From contig CACKEY010000001.1 of assembly GCA_902599315.1 (NCBI GenBank), forward strand, positions 423,328 through 487,327: a stretch of DNA of 64,000 bases, written 5' to 3'. Positions 18,688-26,613 of this stretch are shown here, piece after piece. The stretch is from an uncultured SAR86 cluster bacterium. Lineage in GTDB: Bacteria > Pseudomonadota > Gammaproteobacteria > Magnimaribacterales > D2472. Every line of letters starts with the position of its first letter. Position 1 is the first letter of the stretch. Both the position numbers and the translations under genes were made by a program. The notes below the pieces were generated by a model, which did no database searches, was not told the DNA's origin, and saw only the letters and a program-made list of their open reading frames with translations.

Positions 18688-20699
18688 AAATTCAATATTC
18701 ATTTTTAAAAAATTTTCTTGATACAAAGTTTAGCCAAAATAGACTAGTAGATGTATTCACTCAAGTGGGCTTTGAGTGTGAATCTGATAGAGACTTGATA
18801 GAATTTGATGTAACTCCAAATCGTGGAGATGTCTTATCCCTCAAAGGCTTGGAAAGAGAGTTTCACGCCTATCAAGCAAAAAAAACCAACAGAAAATTAG
18901 AAACTACTAAACTAAGTTTAATTAAAGACCGCAAAATCATTAACCAAATTGATGATTCTGGTTGCGGGAACTATCACTTAATGCTTGTTAAAGGATTGCA
19001 AAAAATAAAAAATCTTGATGCTAAAAAGCGAAACTTTATTGATTCTGCCGGAATACCTTTAATCCACCCCCTAGTAGATTTGGGAAATTATGTGATGTTA
19101 GAGATTGGTGCTCCAATGCATGTATTTGATCTTAATAAGTTAGATTTACCAATTAATGTTCGATTTCCTAAATCAAATAATAATTCACTAGAAGTTATAG
19201 GAGGCGATTTAAAAGATATCCAATCATCTACATTAACTATTCAAGATCAATCTGGCATTCAAGCTATTGCTGGGATTATTGGAAGTGAAAGATCTGCAGT
19301 TTCATCTAATACTGCTAATATCGCTGTAGAAGCAGCTTTCTTTAAACCCGAAACAATTGTTAATCAAGCCAGAAAATACGGTCTTTCAACTGATGCCTCG
19401 CATCGCTTTGAAAGAGGAGTAGATCCAGAAATTCAGCAGCTAGCTTTAGCAAGATATCTATTTTTATTAAATGAAATAGCAGTATACGAATCAGTTAAGC
19501 TTTATTATTCAAAGTCTAAAAAAACAAAAAAGAAAAATGTGCATCTTGATATAAAAAGATTTAATGATTTTTCTGGCCTCAGCATGAAGACAAGCCAAGC
19601 AAGTTCAATATTAAGAAATTTAGGTTTTGATATTGTGACTAAAAATTCAAAAAGTCTTTTATTTAATATTCCTAGTCACAGATTTGATATTGCTCTTGAA
19701 GAAGATTTATACGAGGAATTATTAAGGTGTTATGGATATGACAACATCCCAGTATCAATACCCAAGGCTGGACCAATTATCAAAAATAAAAGAGACGATG
19801 TCTCAGACAAACTCAGGATCGGACTTGTTCATGCTGGTTTCAAAGAGCTTATGCATATGCCGTTTGTATCCAAAGAATCCTTTGAAAAATTAAATTCTCA
19901 GGATTGGGCTGCTGCTGAACTCCAAAACCCCATCAATGAAAATGAGCCATTTCTTAGAGGAAGTCTTTTTCGATCTCTTTTTAATGCAGTAAATAACAAT
20001 GTTAAAAAAGGATATACATCTATTAAAGTTTTTGAAGTAGGAAATGTATTTAAAAAAGAAAATAGAGATTTTGTGCAATCATTACATTTATCTGGAATTA
20101 TTTACTATCATGATATGCTCCAAGGGTGGAGCCAGAAAAAATTTACATATGATTTTTTTTCATTAAAGGCTGAAATTTCTAAATTATTACAAACAATTGG
20201 CATACAAAATGCTGAATTTCACACAGCTAGATCTTTAAGTCCATTTAATGAAAATGCATTGGATATTTTCTTAGGTAAACAAAAAATTGGGATAATTGGT
20301 GAAATTGACCTTTCCATTACAGAAAAGTCAATTAAAAAAACTACTTTTGGGTTTGAAATTTATCCAGAAAAAATATCATTATCTTTTAAGAACCCAAAAA
20401 TTAAAAAAACAAGTAAGTTTCCTCTTTCAACTAGAGACATTAATATTGTTATAGATAAATCTTTTGTTTTTCAAGATGTTGAAAAAGTTATGTCTCAAGA
20501 AGCAATTAAGAACCTCACATCATTTCATCTTGTTAATACTTTTGAAGGAAAAGATATTCCAGAAGGCTTTGTTAGCATGACATTAAGATTTACTTTTCAA
20601 AACAATGCTAAATCTTTATTAGAATCTGAAATCAATAGATCAATGCAAATGGTATTCAAGCTTTTAGAAAAAAGATTGAATGCTAAAATAAGGTCATGA
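18684..20699 (+). CDS. pheT: Phenylalanyl-tRNA synthetase beta subunit lacking the OB-fold domain
   Basis: The structural and editing subunit of PheRS. The N-terminal B1 part (about residues 1-37) runs directly into EFDVTPNRGD near residue 42. The tRNA-binding OB-fold (residues about 39-148 in E. coli) is therefore absent. The editing B3/B4 region is kept (PLVDLGNYVMLEIGAPMHVFD, SHRFERGVDPE), as are B5 (SHRFDIALEEDLYEELLR) and the C-terminal ferredoxin-like anticodon-binding domain (about 580-671). Length is 671 residues against 795 in E. coli, a difference the missing domain nearly explains. There is no frameshift. Confidence 0.95.
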   Translation: MKIQYSFLKNFLDTKFSQNRLVDVFTQVGFECESDRDLIEFDVTPNRGDVLSLKGLEREFHAYQAKKTNRKLETTKLSLIKDRKIINQIDDSGCGNYHLMLVKGLQKIKNLDAKKRNFIDSAGIPLIHPLVDLGNYVMLEIGAPMHVFDLNKLDLPINVRFPKSNNNSLEVIGGDLKDIQSSTLTIQDQSGIQAIAGIIGSERSAVSSNTANIAVEAAFFKPETIVNQARKYGLSTDASHRFERGVDPEIQQLALARYLFLLNEIAVYESVKLYYSKSKKTKKKNVHLDIKRFNDFSGLSMKTSQASSILRNLGFDIVTKNSKSLLFNIPSHRFDIALEEDLYEELLRCYGYDNIPVSIPKAGPIIKNKRDDVSDKLRIGLVHAGFKELMHMPFVSKESFEKLNSQDWAAAELQNPINENEPFLRGSLFRSLFNAVNNNVKKGYTSIKVFEVGNVFKKENRDFVQSLHLSGIIYYHDMLQGWSQKKFTYDFFSLKAEISKLLQTIGIQNAEFHTARSLSPFNENALDIFLGKQKIGIIGEIDLSITEKSIKKTTFGFEIYPEKISLSFKNPKIKKTSKFPLSTRDINIVIDKSFVFQDVEKVMSQEAIKNLTSFHLVNTFEGKDIPEGFVSMTLRFTFQNNAKSLLESEINRSMQMVFKLLEKRLNAKIRS

Positions 20700-20974
20700 A
20701 TTTGACTAAAAAGGATCTAAGCACAATATTAAAAAAAGAATTGGGGCTTTCATTTGATATCTCTGATTCATTAGTCGATGAATTTTTTTTATCTATTAGA
20801 TCAACTCTTAGGTCTCAAAAAAATATTAAGTTGTCTGGATTTGGTACTTTTGAAACATTTAGAACAAAAGAAAGAATGGGTAGAAATCCAAAGAGCATGG
20901 AAAATTTTAAGATTCCATCCCAAAATAAAGTTCGTTTTAGCCCAACCTCAAAAGCCAAGTATTTCTTGAATTAA
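20696..20974 (+). CDS. ihfA: Integration host factor alpha subunit
   Basis: A 92-residue DNA-bending protein of the HU/IHF family. The dimer-forming helices are followed by IKLSGFGTFE and the DNA-intercalating arm motif GRNPKSMENF. The ATGA overlap with pheT and the pheST-ihfA order identify it as the alpha subunit. Its partner subunit follows 2 nt later, which is unusual, because ihfB normally lies after rpsA. Confidence 0.9.
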   Translation: MNLTKKDLSTILKKELGLSFDISDSLVDEFFLSIRSTLRSQKNIKLSGFGTFETFRTKERMGRNPKSMENFKIPSQNKVRFSPTSKAKYFLN

Positions 20975-20976
20975 AA

Positions 20977-21273
20977 ATGAAGAAACAGTTACAAAATTTC
21001 AATAAATCCGATCTTGCGATCCATCTTTCAAGAAAATTCCCATCCTTAAATGATGAAACAATCATTGAGGGAATTGATTTAATGCTTCAGGAAATAATTA
21101 ATACTGTTGCATTAGATAATAGAGTCGAGATAAGAGGCTTCGGCTCTTTTTCAAAAAAAACTATCAGACCAAGAAAATTTATTAACCCTAAGACAAAAGA
21201 AGAATCTTATTTGGGCGAAACTTCAATTATGCATTTTAAAGCATCCAAGAAGCTCCTGCATGCTAATGACTGA
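20977..21273 (+). CDS. ihfB: Integration host factor beta subunit
   Basis: A 98-residue HU/IHF-family protein with the IHF-beta core VEIRGFGSFS, keeping the Glu and Arg that read the TTR part of the IHF site. The arm reads KFINPKTKEES, so the usual GRNP is altered to FINP, while the intercalating proline remains. It follows ihfA by 2 nt and overlaps pyrF. The beta assignment rests on the EIRGFGSFS motif and on the ihfB-pyrF neighbourhood seen in Vibrio-type genomes. Confidence 0.82.
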   Translation: MKKQLQNFNKSDLAIHLSRKFPSLNDETIIEGIDLMLQEIINTVALDNRVEIRGFGSFSKKTIRPRKFINPKTKEESYLGETSIMHFKASKKLLHAND

Positions 21274-21952
21274 TCCAAGAATAATTGTAGCTATTGATAC
21301 ATTTGATCTTAAACAGGCCAATGCAATTTTAGATCAACTGAATCCAAATATTTGTCTGGTTAAAATCGGAAGTGTTATTTTTAATGCTCTTGGAAAAACA
21401 TTTCTTAAGCATGTATCTTCTCGAGGATTTAAAATTTTTTTAGATTTAAAATTGCATGATATTCCAAATACTGTCTACGAAACAATTATAGGTTTTAACG
21501 ACTGCAAAATAGATATGCTAACAGTTCATTTGTCAGGTGGTGAAGAGATGCTTAATAAAGCCATGCTTGCAGCTAAATCTATTAATGCAAAAGTTATAGG
21601 AGTGTCGATACTCACAAGTCTAGATGAGAAGGATTCATTAGCTTTATTTAATAGCAAAATTGAGGATCAAATAAGTTATTTATTTAAAATTGCTCTAAAA
21701 GCAAATATAGATGGAATTGTTTGTTCACCTCATGAGTTAGAAATAGCTAATACAATTTTAGGCACTCATGTAATAAAAATTACACCTGGAATTAGGGATG
21801 TAAAAGTAGAAGATGATCAAGAAAGAACTATGAGCGCAAAAGAGGCGATTAAGAAAGGCTCTACATATTTAGTTATTGGCAGACCAATTACTCAAGCCGA
21901 TGATGTTGCCGATGCACTTCAAAATTTTAACGATACTATTCATGAAAAATAG
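21260..21952 (+). CDS. pyrF: Orotidine 5'-phosphate decarboxylase
   Basis: The last step of UMP synthesis. The catalytic stretch FLDLKLHDIPNTV, with the Asp-Lys-Asp network, is intact. IIVAIDT at the N-terminus and ITPGIRD and VIGRPITQADD at the phosphate-binding end are typical, and it is 230 residues long. ATG codons at 21260 and 21266 are both possible; the gene overlaps the ihfB end either way. The lapA and lapB genes that often precede pyrF are missing here. Confidence 0.95.
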   Translation: MLMTDPRIIVAIDTFDLKQANAILDQLNPNICLVKIGSVIFNALGKTFLKHVSSRGFKIFLDLKLHDIPNTVYETIIGFNDCKIDMLTVHLSGGEEMLNKAMLAAKSINAKVIGVSILTSLDEKDSLALFNSKIEDQISYLFKIALKANIDGIVCSPHELEIANTILGTHVIKITPGIRDVKVEDDQERTMSAKEAIKKGSTYLVIGRPITQADDVADALQNFNDTIHEK

Positions 21953-23309
21953 ATCTATTAAAAATATTTTCTCAGAGCTTAAGAAACTTTCCAAGTCTGA
22001 AGCAACTGAGAGAAAACTTTCATTTAAATTTCAATCACAACTTCTAAATTATCAACCCTATTTAAAGAATTTTTCTGCAAGTCACTATGAATTATTTGAT
22101 GAGCTTGCAAGTCAATTAGATCTTCAAGGCTCCATTAATGATCTCTTTGATGGGAAGATTATTAACAAGACAGAAAATAGTGAAGCTCTACATCATCAAT
22201 ATCGATTTAATCACAAAGCATCAGAGTTTGATTTTAAAAAAATTACAGAGCCTTTTATCAATAGAATTAAAAAAGATGGCTTTAAGAATATTATTACTTT
22301 CGGTATTGGGGGTTCCTATGAGGGGCCAAAATTACTTCAAGAATTTACAAATAAGCAGTTATTAAAATTAAATTACTATTTTATATCTGGGCCTGATAGA
22401 GACGAATTTGATTCAATATTAAAACCACTAAGAGGGGAAAAGAATTTTTATATTTTTTCATCAAAATCTCTATCAACAGATGAAACTCTGCTATGTTTGA
22501 AATGGTTAGGACGAGAGCGAAACTCTAAGAATTCAATAGTTATAACTGCAAATTCAAAAAAAGCTGTTTCAATTGGTTTCTCAGAAAATTGCATTGTCTC
22601 ATTTCCAAAATCTGTGGGAGGAAGGTACTCAATCTGGTCACCAATATCACTAAGCGCAGGAATAGAAAATAATTTTTCAACGTTTCTTAAAGGTGGCTCA
22701 GCTGCAGATAAAATGATCCTAGGCACTTCAAGGGAAGATAAGCAATATCAAAAATTTATTAAAATATTAGCATTTTCAGATTTGTGGTTCAGTAATTTTA
22801 AGAATAAGAAGAACAGAATTATACTTTCTTATAATTGGAAATTACGATCACTGACTAATTATATCCAACAGCTTGAAATGGAATCACTAGGAAAGCAGCC
22901 TAATCCTAAATCTGTGTTTAAAGAGACAGGACAGTCTATATTTGGAGGTTTTGGATCTACTGCCCAACACTCCTATTTTCAATTGTTACATCAAGGTACA
23001 GCAGATTTTTGTACGGATATTATTTATTCAACTTCAAAAATTAGTCCTTTATTATCCGCGCAGGCACGAGGCCAAGCTTCTTTACTTTCTTCTGATTTGT
23101 ATGATTCTAGTAATTTGCTCGAAAAAACTAATAGTAATTCACCGGTGAATATGTTCCATTTAAATAATCTATCTCTTGCTAGTCTTGGCTTTTTGCTTGC
23201 AACCTGGGAGCATCGTGTTTTCACAACAGCTTGTATGCTAGAAATCAATCCATTTGATCAATATGGAGTTTCTGCAGGAAAGGTTGCTGCAAAAAAATTT
23301 CTTAGTTGA
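21942..23309 (+). CDS. pgi: Glucose-6-phosphate isomerase, short form
   Basis: Interconverts glucose-6-phosphate and fructose-6-phosphate, supplying hexose phosphates for the sugar-nucleotide genes downstream. FGIGGSYEGPKLL, SVGGRYSIWSPISL, QLEMESLGKQ, HQGTADFC and PFDQYGVSAGK are the signature segments. I start at the ATG at 21942 (455 residues) rather than an upstream in-frame codon within pyrF. It is clearly shorter than E. coli Pgi (549) but keeps the catalytic regions. It overlaps pyrF by 11 nt. Confidence 0.93.
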   Translation: MKNRSIKNIFSELKKLSKSEATERKLSFKFQSQLLNYQPYLKNFSASHYELFDELASQLDLQGSINDLFDGKIINKTENSEALHHQYRFNHKASEFDFKKITEPFINRIKKDGFKNIITFGIGGSYEGPKLLQEFTNKQLLKLNYYFISGPDRDEFDSILKPLRGEKNFYIFSSKSLSTDETLLCLKWLGRERNSKNSIVITANSKKAVSIGFSENCIVSFPKSVGGRYSIWSPISLSAGIENNFSTFLKGGSAADKMILGTSREDKQYQKFIKILAFSDLWFSNFKNKKNRIILSYNWKLRSLTNYIQQLEMESLGKQPNPKSVFKETGQSIFGGFGSTAQHSYFQLLHQGTADFCTDIIYSTSKISPLLSAQARGQASLLSSDLYDSSNLLEKTNSNSPVNMFHLNNLSLASLGFLLATWEHRVFTTACMLEINPFDQYGVSAGKVAAKKFLS

Positions 23310-25093
23310 TGGCTTTAGATTTAACACAAGTTCCAAATACGCCTGGGATATATAAGTTTCTTTCTAAAAATAAAATTATATATATTGGCAAGGCAAAGAA
23401 TTTAAAAAAAAGGGTATCCTCATATTTTGGCAAGTCTTTTAAGGATAGAAAAACACAACAAATCAAAACCCTTACAGACAAAATTGAAACTTTTTCAACA
23501 ACCACTGAAGCCGAGGCTTTACTCCTAGAACAATCCTTAATTAAAGAAAATTTACCTCGCTTTAATATTCTTTTGAGAGACGATAAAACATATCCATATG
23601 TGCATTTCTCAATGGATCATAAATATCCAAGTATTAGTATGAAAAGATCTAAACATGCTGTTTCAAAAGATTTTTTCGGACCTTTTATAAGTGCTCAAGC
23701 TGTAAAATCAACCATTAAAGATCTGCAGAAGATTTATCAAATTCGAAATTGTAGTGACACGACTTTTAAAAATAGATCTAGACCCTGTATTGAGCATCAA
23801 ATGCAACGATGTTCTGCTCCATGTGTAGACTTAATTTCTGAGTTTAGTTATCAATCAGATATTGTATCCTCCCAACATTACCTCACATCTTCTGGAAAAG
23901 AGACAAAATCGTTAATGACCTCTCAAATGCATAAGCTTGCAAAGATGCAAGAATTTGAAAAAGCTAATGAAATTAAAAAAAGAATTAGAAGCTTAGATCT
24001 CTTGCATCAAGAGCAATCATTTAACAGCTCCTTAATAAGTATTGATTTTTTCATATGCGTTTCTAAGTTAAACAGGACAGGCGTATCCATATTGTCAGTT
24101 AGAGACGGAAAAATCAGGGGCACCAAAACTCACTACATAAAAGGAGATCAATTGCAGGATGTTGATAGTTTATTTCAAAGCTTAATATTTTCCTATTATC
24201 AAAATAGTTTTTCTCTGCCTAAGAAAATTTTTATAAACATTAGGCCTGCTAATCCTTCTCTTATACAGCAAGCAGTTATGCTTAAATTTAGAAAAAAAAT
24301 ATTAATTTCATCAAATATTAATCCCAATATGAGGAAAGTAGCTAAATTAGGAAAATTAAATGCCAATCAGGCAATTGAAAATCGAATTAACCAATCTGAT
24401 AGATATTCATTTGCCTTGAGGGATTTATTTTTAAACCTAGGTTTAAGTAATAAAAATATTACGATAGAAGGTTTTGATGTAAGCCATCACGGTGGCCAGA
24501 ATGCCGTGGCTTCTGCAGTAAGGTTTTCATCTCATGGACCTGAAAAAAATATGTATAGGCTTTTTAACATACCAAAGGAATTATCTGGAAATGACATAGG
24601 CTCAATGAAACATGTTCTTGAAAGAAGAATAAATAAAGCTAGTTTGCACCCATTGCCAGATATTATTCTTATTGATGGAGGAAGACTTCAATTAGAAGCA
24701 GCTTTAAGAACTTTTTCCACATTGGCTAAAAAATCCCCCATTATTCTGAGTATCGTAAAAGGCTCAAAAAGGGTTAGATCTACTGAAACAATTTTGTCTA
24801 AAGATGGAATAATTGAAATGCCTAAAGATAGCCCAGGTTTTATATTGCTTCAGCAAATTCGAGATGAATCTCATAGGTTCGCCATAACTAGTAACAGGAA
24901 GAAGAAAAATCAATCTATTAAGAAATCTTCTCTAGATAAAATTAAAGGTCTTGGACCCAAAAAGAAAAAAAATTTAATGAATCATTTCAAATCTATACAA
25001 TCGATCAAGACTGCCTCAATAGATAATTTATGTAAGGTTCAAGGAATAAGTATTAAACTAGCCAAAGAAATAAATTCTTTTTATAAAATATGA
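23309..25093 (+). CDS. uvrC: Excinuclease ABC subunit C
   Basis: The nuclease of nucleotide excision repair that makes both incisions around a lesion. Residues 1-95 form the GIY-YIG domain (PGIYKF, IIYIGKAKNLKKR). The UVR motif lies near residue 205. The RNase-H-like nuclease carries GFDVSHHGGQNAVAS and LIDGGRLQLEAAL, and helix-hairpin-helix motifs close the protein. At 594 residues it has full length. The ATG overlaps the pgi stop by one base. It overlaps pgsA by 4 nt, the classic gammaproteobacterial uvrC-pgsA pair. Confidence 0.97.
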   Translation: MALDLTQVPNTPGIYKFLSKNKIIYIGKAKNLKKRVSSYFGKSFKDRKTQQIKTLTDKIETFSTTTEAEALLLEQSLIKENLPRFNILLRDDKTYPYVHFSMDHKYPSISMKRSKHAVSKDFFGPFISAQAVKSTIKDLQKIYQIRNCSDTTFKNRSRPCIEHQMQRCSAPCVDLISEFSYQSDIVSSQHYLTSSGKETKSLMTSQMHKLAKMQEFEKANEIKKRIRSLDLLHQEQSFNSSLISIDFFICVSKLNRTGVSILSVRDGKIRGTKTHYIKGDQLQDVDSLFQSLIFSYYQNSFSLPKKIFINIRPANPSLIQQAVMLKFRKKILISSNINPNMRKVAKLGKLNANQAIENRINQSDRYSFALRDLFLNLGLSNKNITIEGFDVSHHGGQNAVASAVRFSSHGPEKNMYRLFNIPKELSGNDIGSMKHVLERRINKASLHPLPDIILIDGGRLQLEAALRTFSTLAKKSPIILSIVKGSKRVRSTETILSKDGIIEMPKDSPGFILLQQIRDESHRFAITSNRKKKNQSIKKSSLDKIKGLGPKKKKNLMNHFKSIQSIKTASIDNLCKVQGISIKLAKEINSFYKI

Positions 25094-25626
25094 ACTACGT
25101 TATTCAGTCACTTACATACTTCAGAATATGTATTGCGCCATTAATATTTATATTGGTTGTTTACTTCGAACAATTTGGATGGTCTTTAATTCTTTTTATG
25201 CTTGCTAGTGCTTCTGATTATTGGGATGGATTCTTAGCAAGAAAATATGAACTTACTTCAGAAATAGGAGAGATCTTGGATCCAATTGCTGACAAAATTT
25301 TACTTGTATTTCTTTTAATTTCTATCTCAATAGTTACTGCCTCGCTTTACGTAACTTTTATAAGCTGTTTATTAATTTGCAGAGAGTTTTGGGTTGCTGC
25401 ATTAAGAGACTTCAATTCTAGAAGGGGAAATGTTACTGCAACAAAGGTAACAATAATTGCTAAATATAAAACAACGACTCAGTTTGTTGCAATATTTATA
25501 TTTTTATATAGTTTTTATAGTCAAAACACATTAGCAGAATTTATAGCCTATTTTATTTTACTTTTAAGTCTAATTTTATCAATTCAGTCAGGACTAATTT
25601 ACTCAGTAAATTCTCTTAAAAAATAA
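25090..25626 (+). CDS. pgsA: CDP-diacylglycerol-glycerol-3-phosphate 3-phosphatidyltransferase
   Basis: An inner-membrane enzyme making phosphatidylglycerophosphate. The CDP-alcohol phosphotransferase motif is seen in DYWDGFLARKYELTSEIGEI followed by LDPIADK, giving all the metal-binding aspartates. About five membrane helices fill the 178 residues. It is the last gene of the housekeeping block before the polysaccharide locus. Confidence 0.94.
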   Translation: MNYVIQSLTYFRICIAPLIFILVVYFEQFGWSLILFMLASASDYWDGFLARKYELTSEIGEILDPIADKILLVFLLISISIVTASLYVTFISCLLICREFWVAALRDFNSRRGNVTATKVTIIAKYKTTTQFVAIFIFLYSFYSQNTLAEFIAYFILLLSLILSIQSGLIYSVNSLKK

Positions 25627-25632
25627 AAAATT

Positions 25633-25648
25633 TTAATTAATTAATTAA
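25633..25648. repeat. Four tandem TTAA copies
   Basis: A 16-bp perfect palindrome made of TTAA repeated four times in the pgsA downstream gap. In AT-rich DNA this may be chance. I see no further structure in the remaining gap to 25695 except a -10-like TATAAT. Confidence 0.4.
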
Positions 25649-25682
25649 TGACATGACTAAATATTTAGGACTCATAATTATA

Positions 25683-25688
25683 TATAAT
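25683..25688 (+). promoter_or_regulatory. Candidate -10 box, possibly leaderless start
   Basis: A consensus TATAAT ends 7 nt before the ATG of the nucleotidyltransferase-cupin gene. Transcription would start at or next to the start codon. No good -35 box is visible at 16-18 nt upstream. Confidence 0.3.
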
Positions 25689-25695
25689 AAATAAT

Positions 25696-26475
25696 ATGAA
25701 AATTGCAGTTGTAAGTGGAGGCTTTGATCCAGTTCATTCTGGTCATATCGCATATTTAAGTTCGGCATCAAAAATTGCTGATATTTTAGTTGTTTGTCTT
25801 AATAGCGATTTATGGTTAGAAAAAAAGAAGGGCCAATATTTTTTGCCTTTTGAAGAAAGAAAAATAATTCTTGAAAACTTGTCTATGGTTTCTCGGGTGA
25901 TTGATTTCGATGACGACGATAAGGGATCGGCAACCAATGGGTTAAAAAAAGTAATTGAGCTGTATCCGGATGACGAAATTATTTTTTGTAATGGGGGCGA
26001 CAGAAATAAATCTAATATCCCAGAAATGGATATTAAAGGGATTAGCTTTTCCTTTAGTGTAGGCGGTGATCATAAAAAAAATTCAAGTAGTTGGATTCTG
26101 AAACAATGGTCTTATCCATTTACTGAGAGGCTATGGGGTGATTTTTATGACTTATTTGAAGATAGTTTTGTAAAAGTAAAAGAACTAATTGTTAACCCTT
26201 ATCAAGGTATGAGCTTTCAGCGCCACTTTAAAAGAAGCGAGTTATGGTTTGTTTCACATGGTAAATGTGAGGTTAACTATAGCAATAAAGATCCAAACAA
26301 AATTAAAAAAATTATTTTACAAAAAGGTGACAGATTTGATGTTCCAGTTACTTCATGGCACCAAATTACGAACCCTTTTGAAGATGAATGTAGAATTATA
26401 GAAATTCAGTACGGTCAAAGTACCAATGAAGATGATATTGAAAGATTGTCATATTATAAAGACGGTAGTAATTAG
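25696..26475 (+). CDS. Cytidylyltransferase-like domain fused to a mannose-6-phosphate-isomerase-like cupin
   Basis: The first 135 or so residues are a nucleotidyltransferase of the glycerol-3-phosphate cytidylyltransferase / RfaE-C family, with GGFDPVHSGHIAYL holding the HxGH motif and a KNSSS end motif. From about residue 145, ERLWGDFYDLFEDS, the FQRHFKRSELW metal-site region and VPVTSWHQITNP match the type II phosphomannose-isomerase cupin found at the C-terminus of ManC/AlgA. The parts lie in one frame with no break. Such a protein could activate a polyol or heptose phosphate, with the cupin isomerising or binding the sugar; the real substrate is unknown. It lies between pgsA and tRNA-Cys. 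Confidence 0.8.
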   Translation: MKIAVVSGGFDPVHSGHIAYLSSASKIADILVVCLNSDLWLEKKKGQYFLPFEERKIILENLSMVSRVIDFDDDDKGSATNGLKKVIELYPDDEIIFCNGGDRNKSNIPEMDIKGISFSFSVGGDHKKNSSSWILKQWSYPFTERLWGDFYDLFEDSFVKVKELIVNPYQGMSFQRHFKRSELWFVSHGKCEVNYSNKDPNKIKKIILQKGDRFDVPVTSWHQITNPFEDECRIIEIQYGQSTNEDDIERLSYYKDGSN

Positions 26476-26477
26476 AA

Positions 26478-26506
26478 TTAGCTTCATTCAGATATTAATA
26501 TACAAT
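26478..26506 (+). promoter_or_regulatory. Candidate promoter for tRNA-Cys
   Basis: TACAAT (26501-26506) is a 5/6 match to -10, placed about 12 nt before the tRNA. The -35 candidate TTAGCT at 26478 with 17-nt spacing is poor. Confidence 0.3.
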
Positions 26507-26518
26507 AACAACGTCTAT

Positions 26519-26592
26519 GGCTGGATGGCAGAGTGGTTATGCAGCGGCCTGCAAAGCCGTTTACGCCGGTTCGATTCCGGCTTCAGCCTCCA
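26519..26592 (+). tRNA. tRNA-Cys (anticodon GCA)
   Basis: A 74-nt cloverleaf. The acceptor arms GGCTGGA and TTCAGCC pair with one G-T. The anticodon loop CTGCAAA gives GCA, the T arm is CCGGTTCGATTCCGG, the discriminator is T as expected for cysteine tRNAs, and CCA is encoded. In E. coli a tRNA cluster including cysT also follows pgsA; here only Cys is present and one gene intervenes. Confidence 0.97.
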
Positions 26593-26613
26593 TAAGGGGA
26601 GAATTCATTTATT

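Noticed and set aside
25633-25648. Tandem TTAA repeats as a transposon target or footprint
   Set aside because: No transposase, inverted repeats or duplicated flanks were seen; a 16-bp AT repeat is expected by chance in such DNA.
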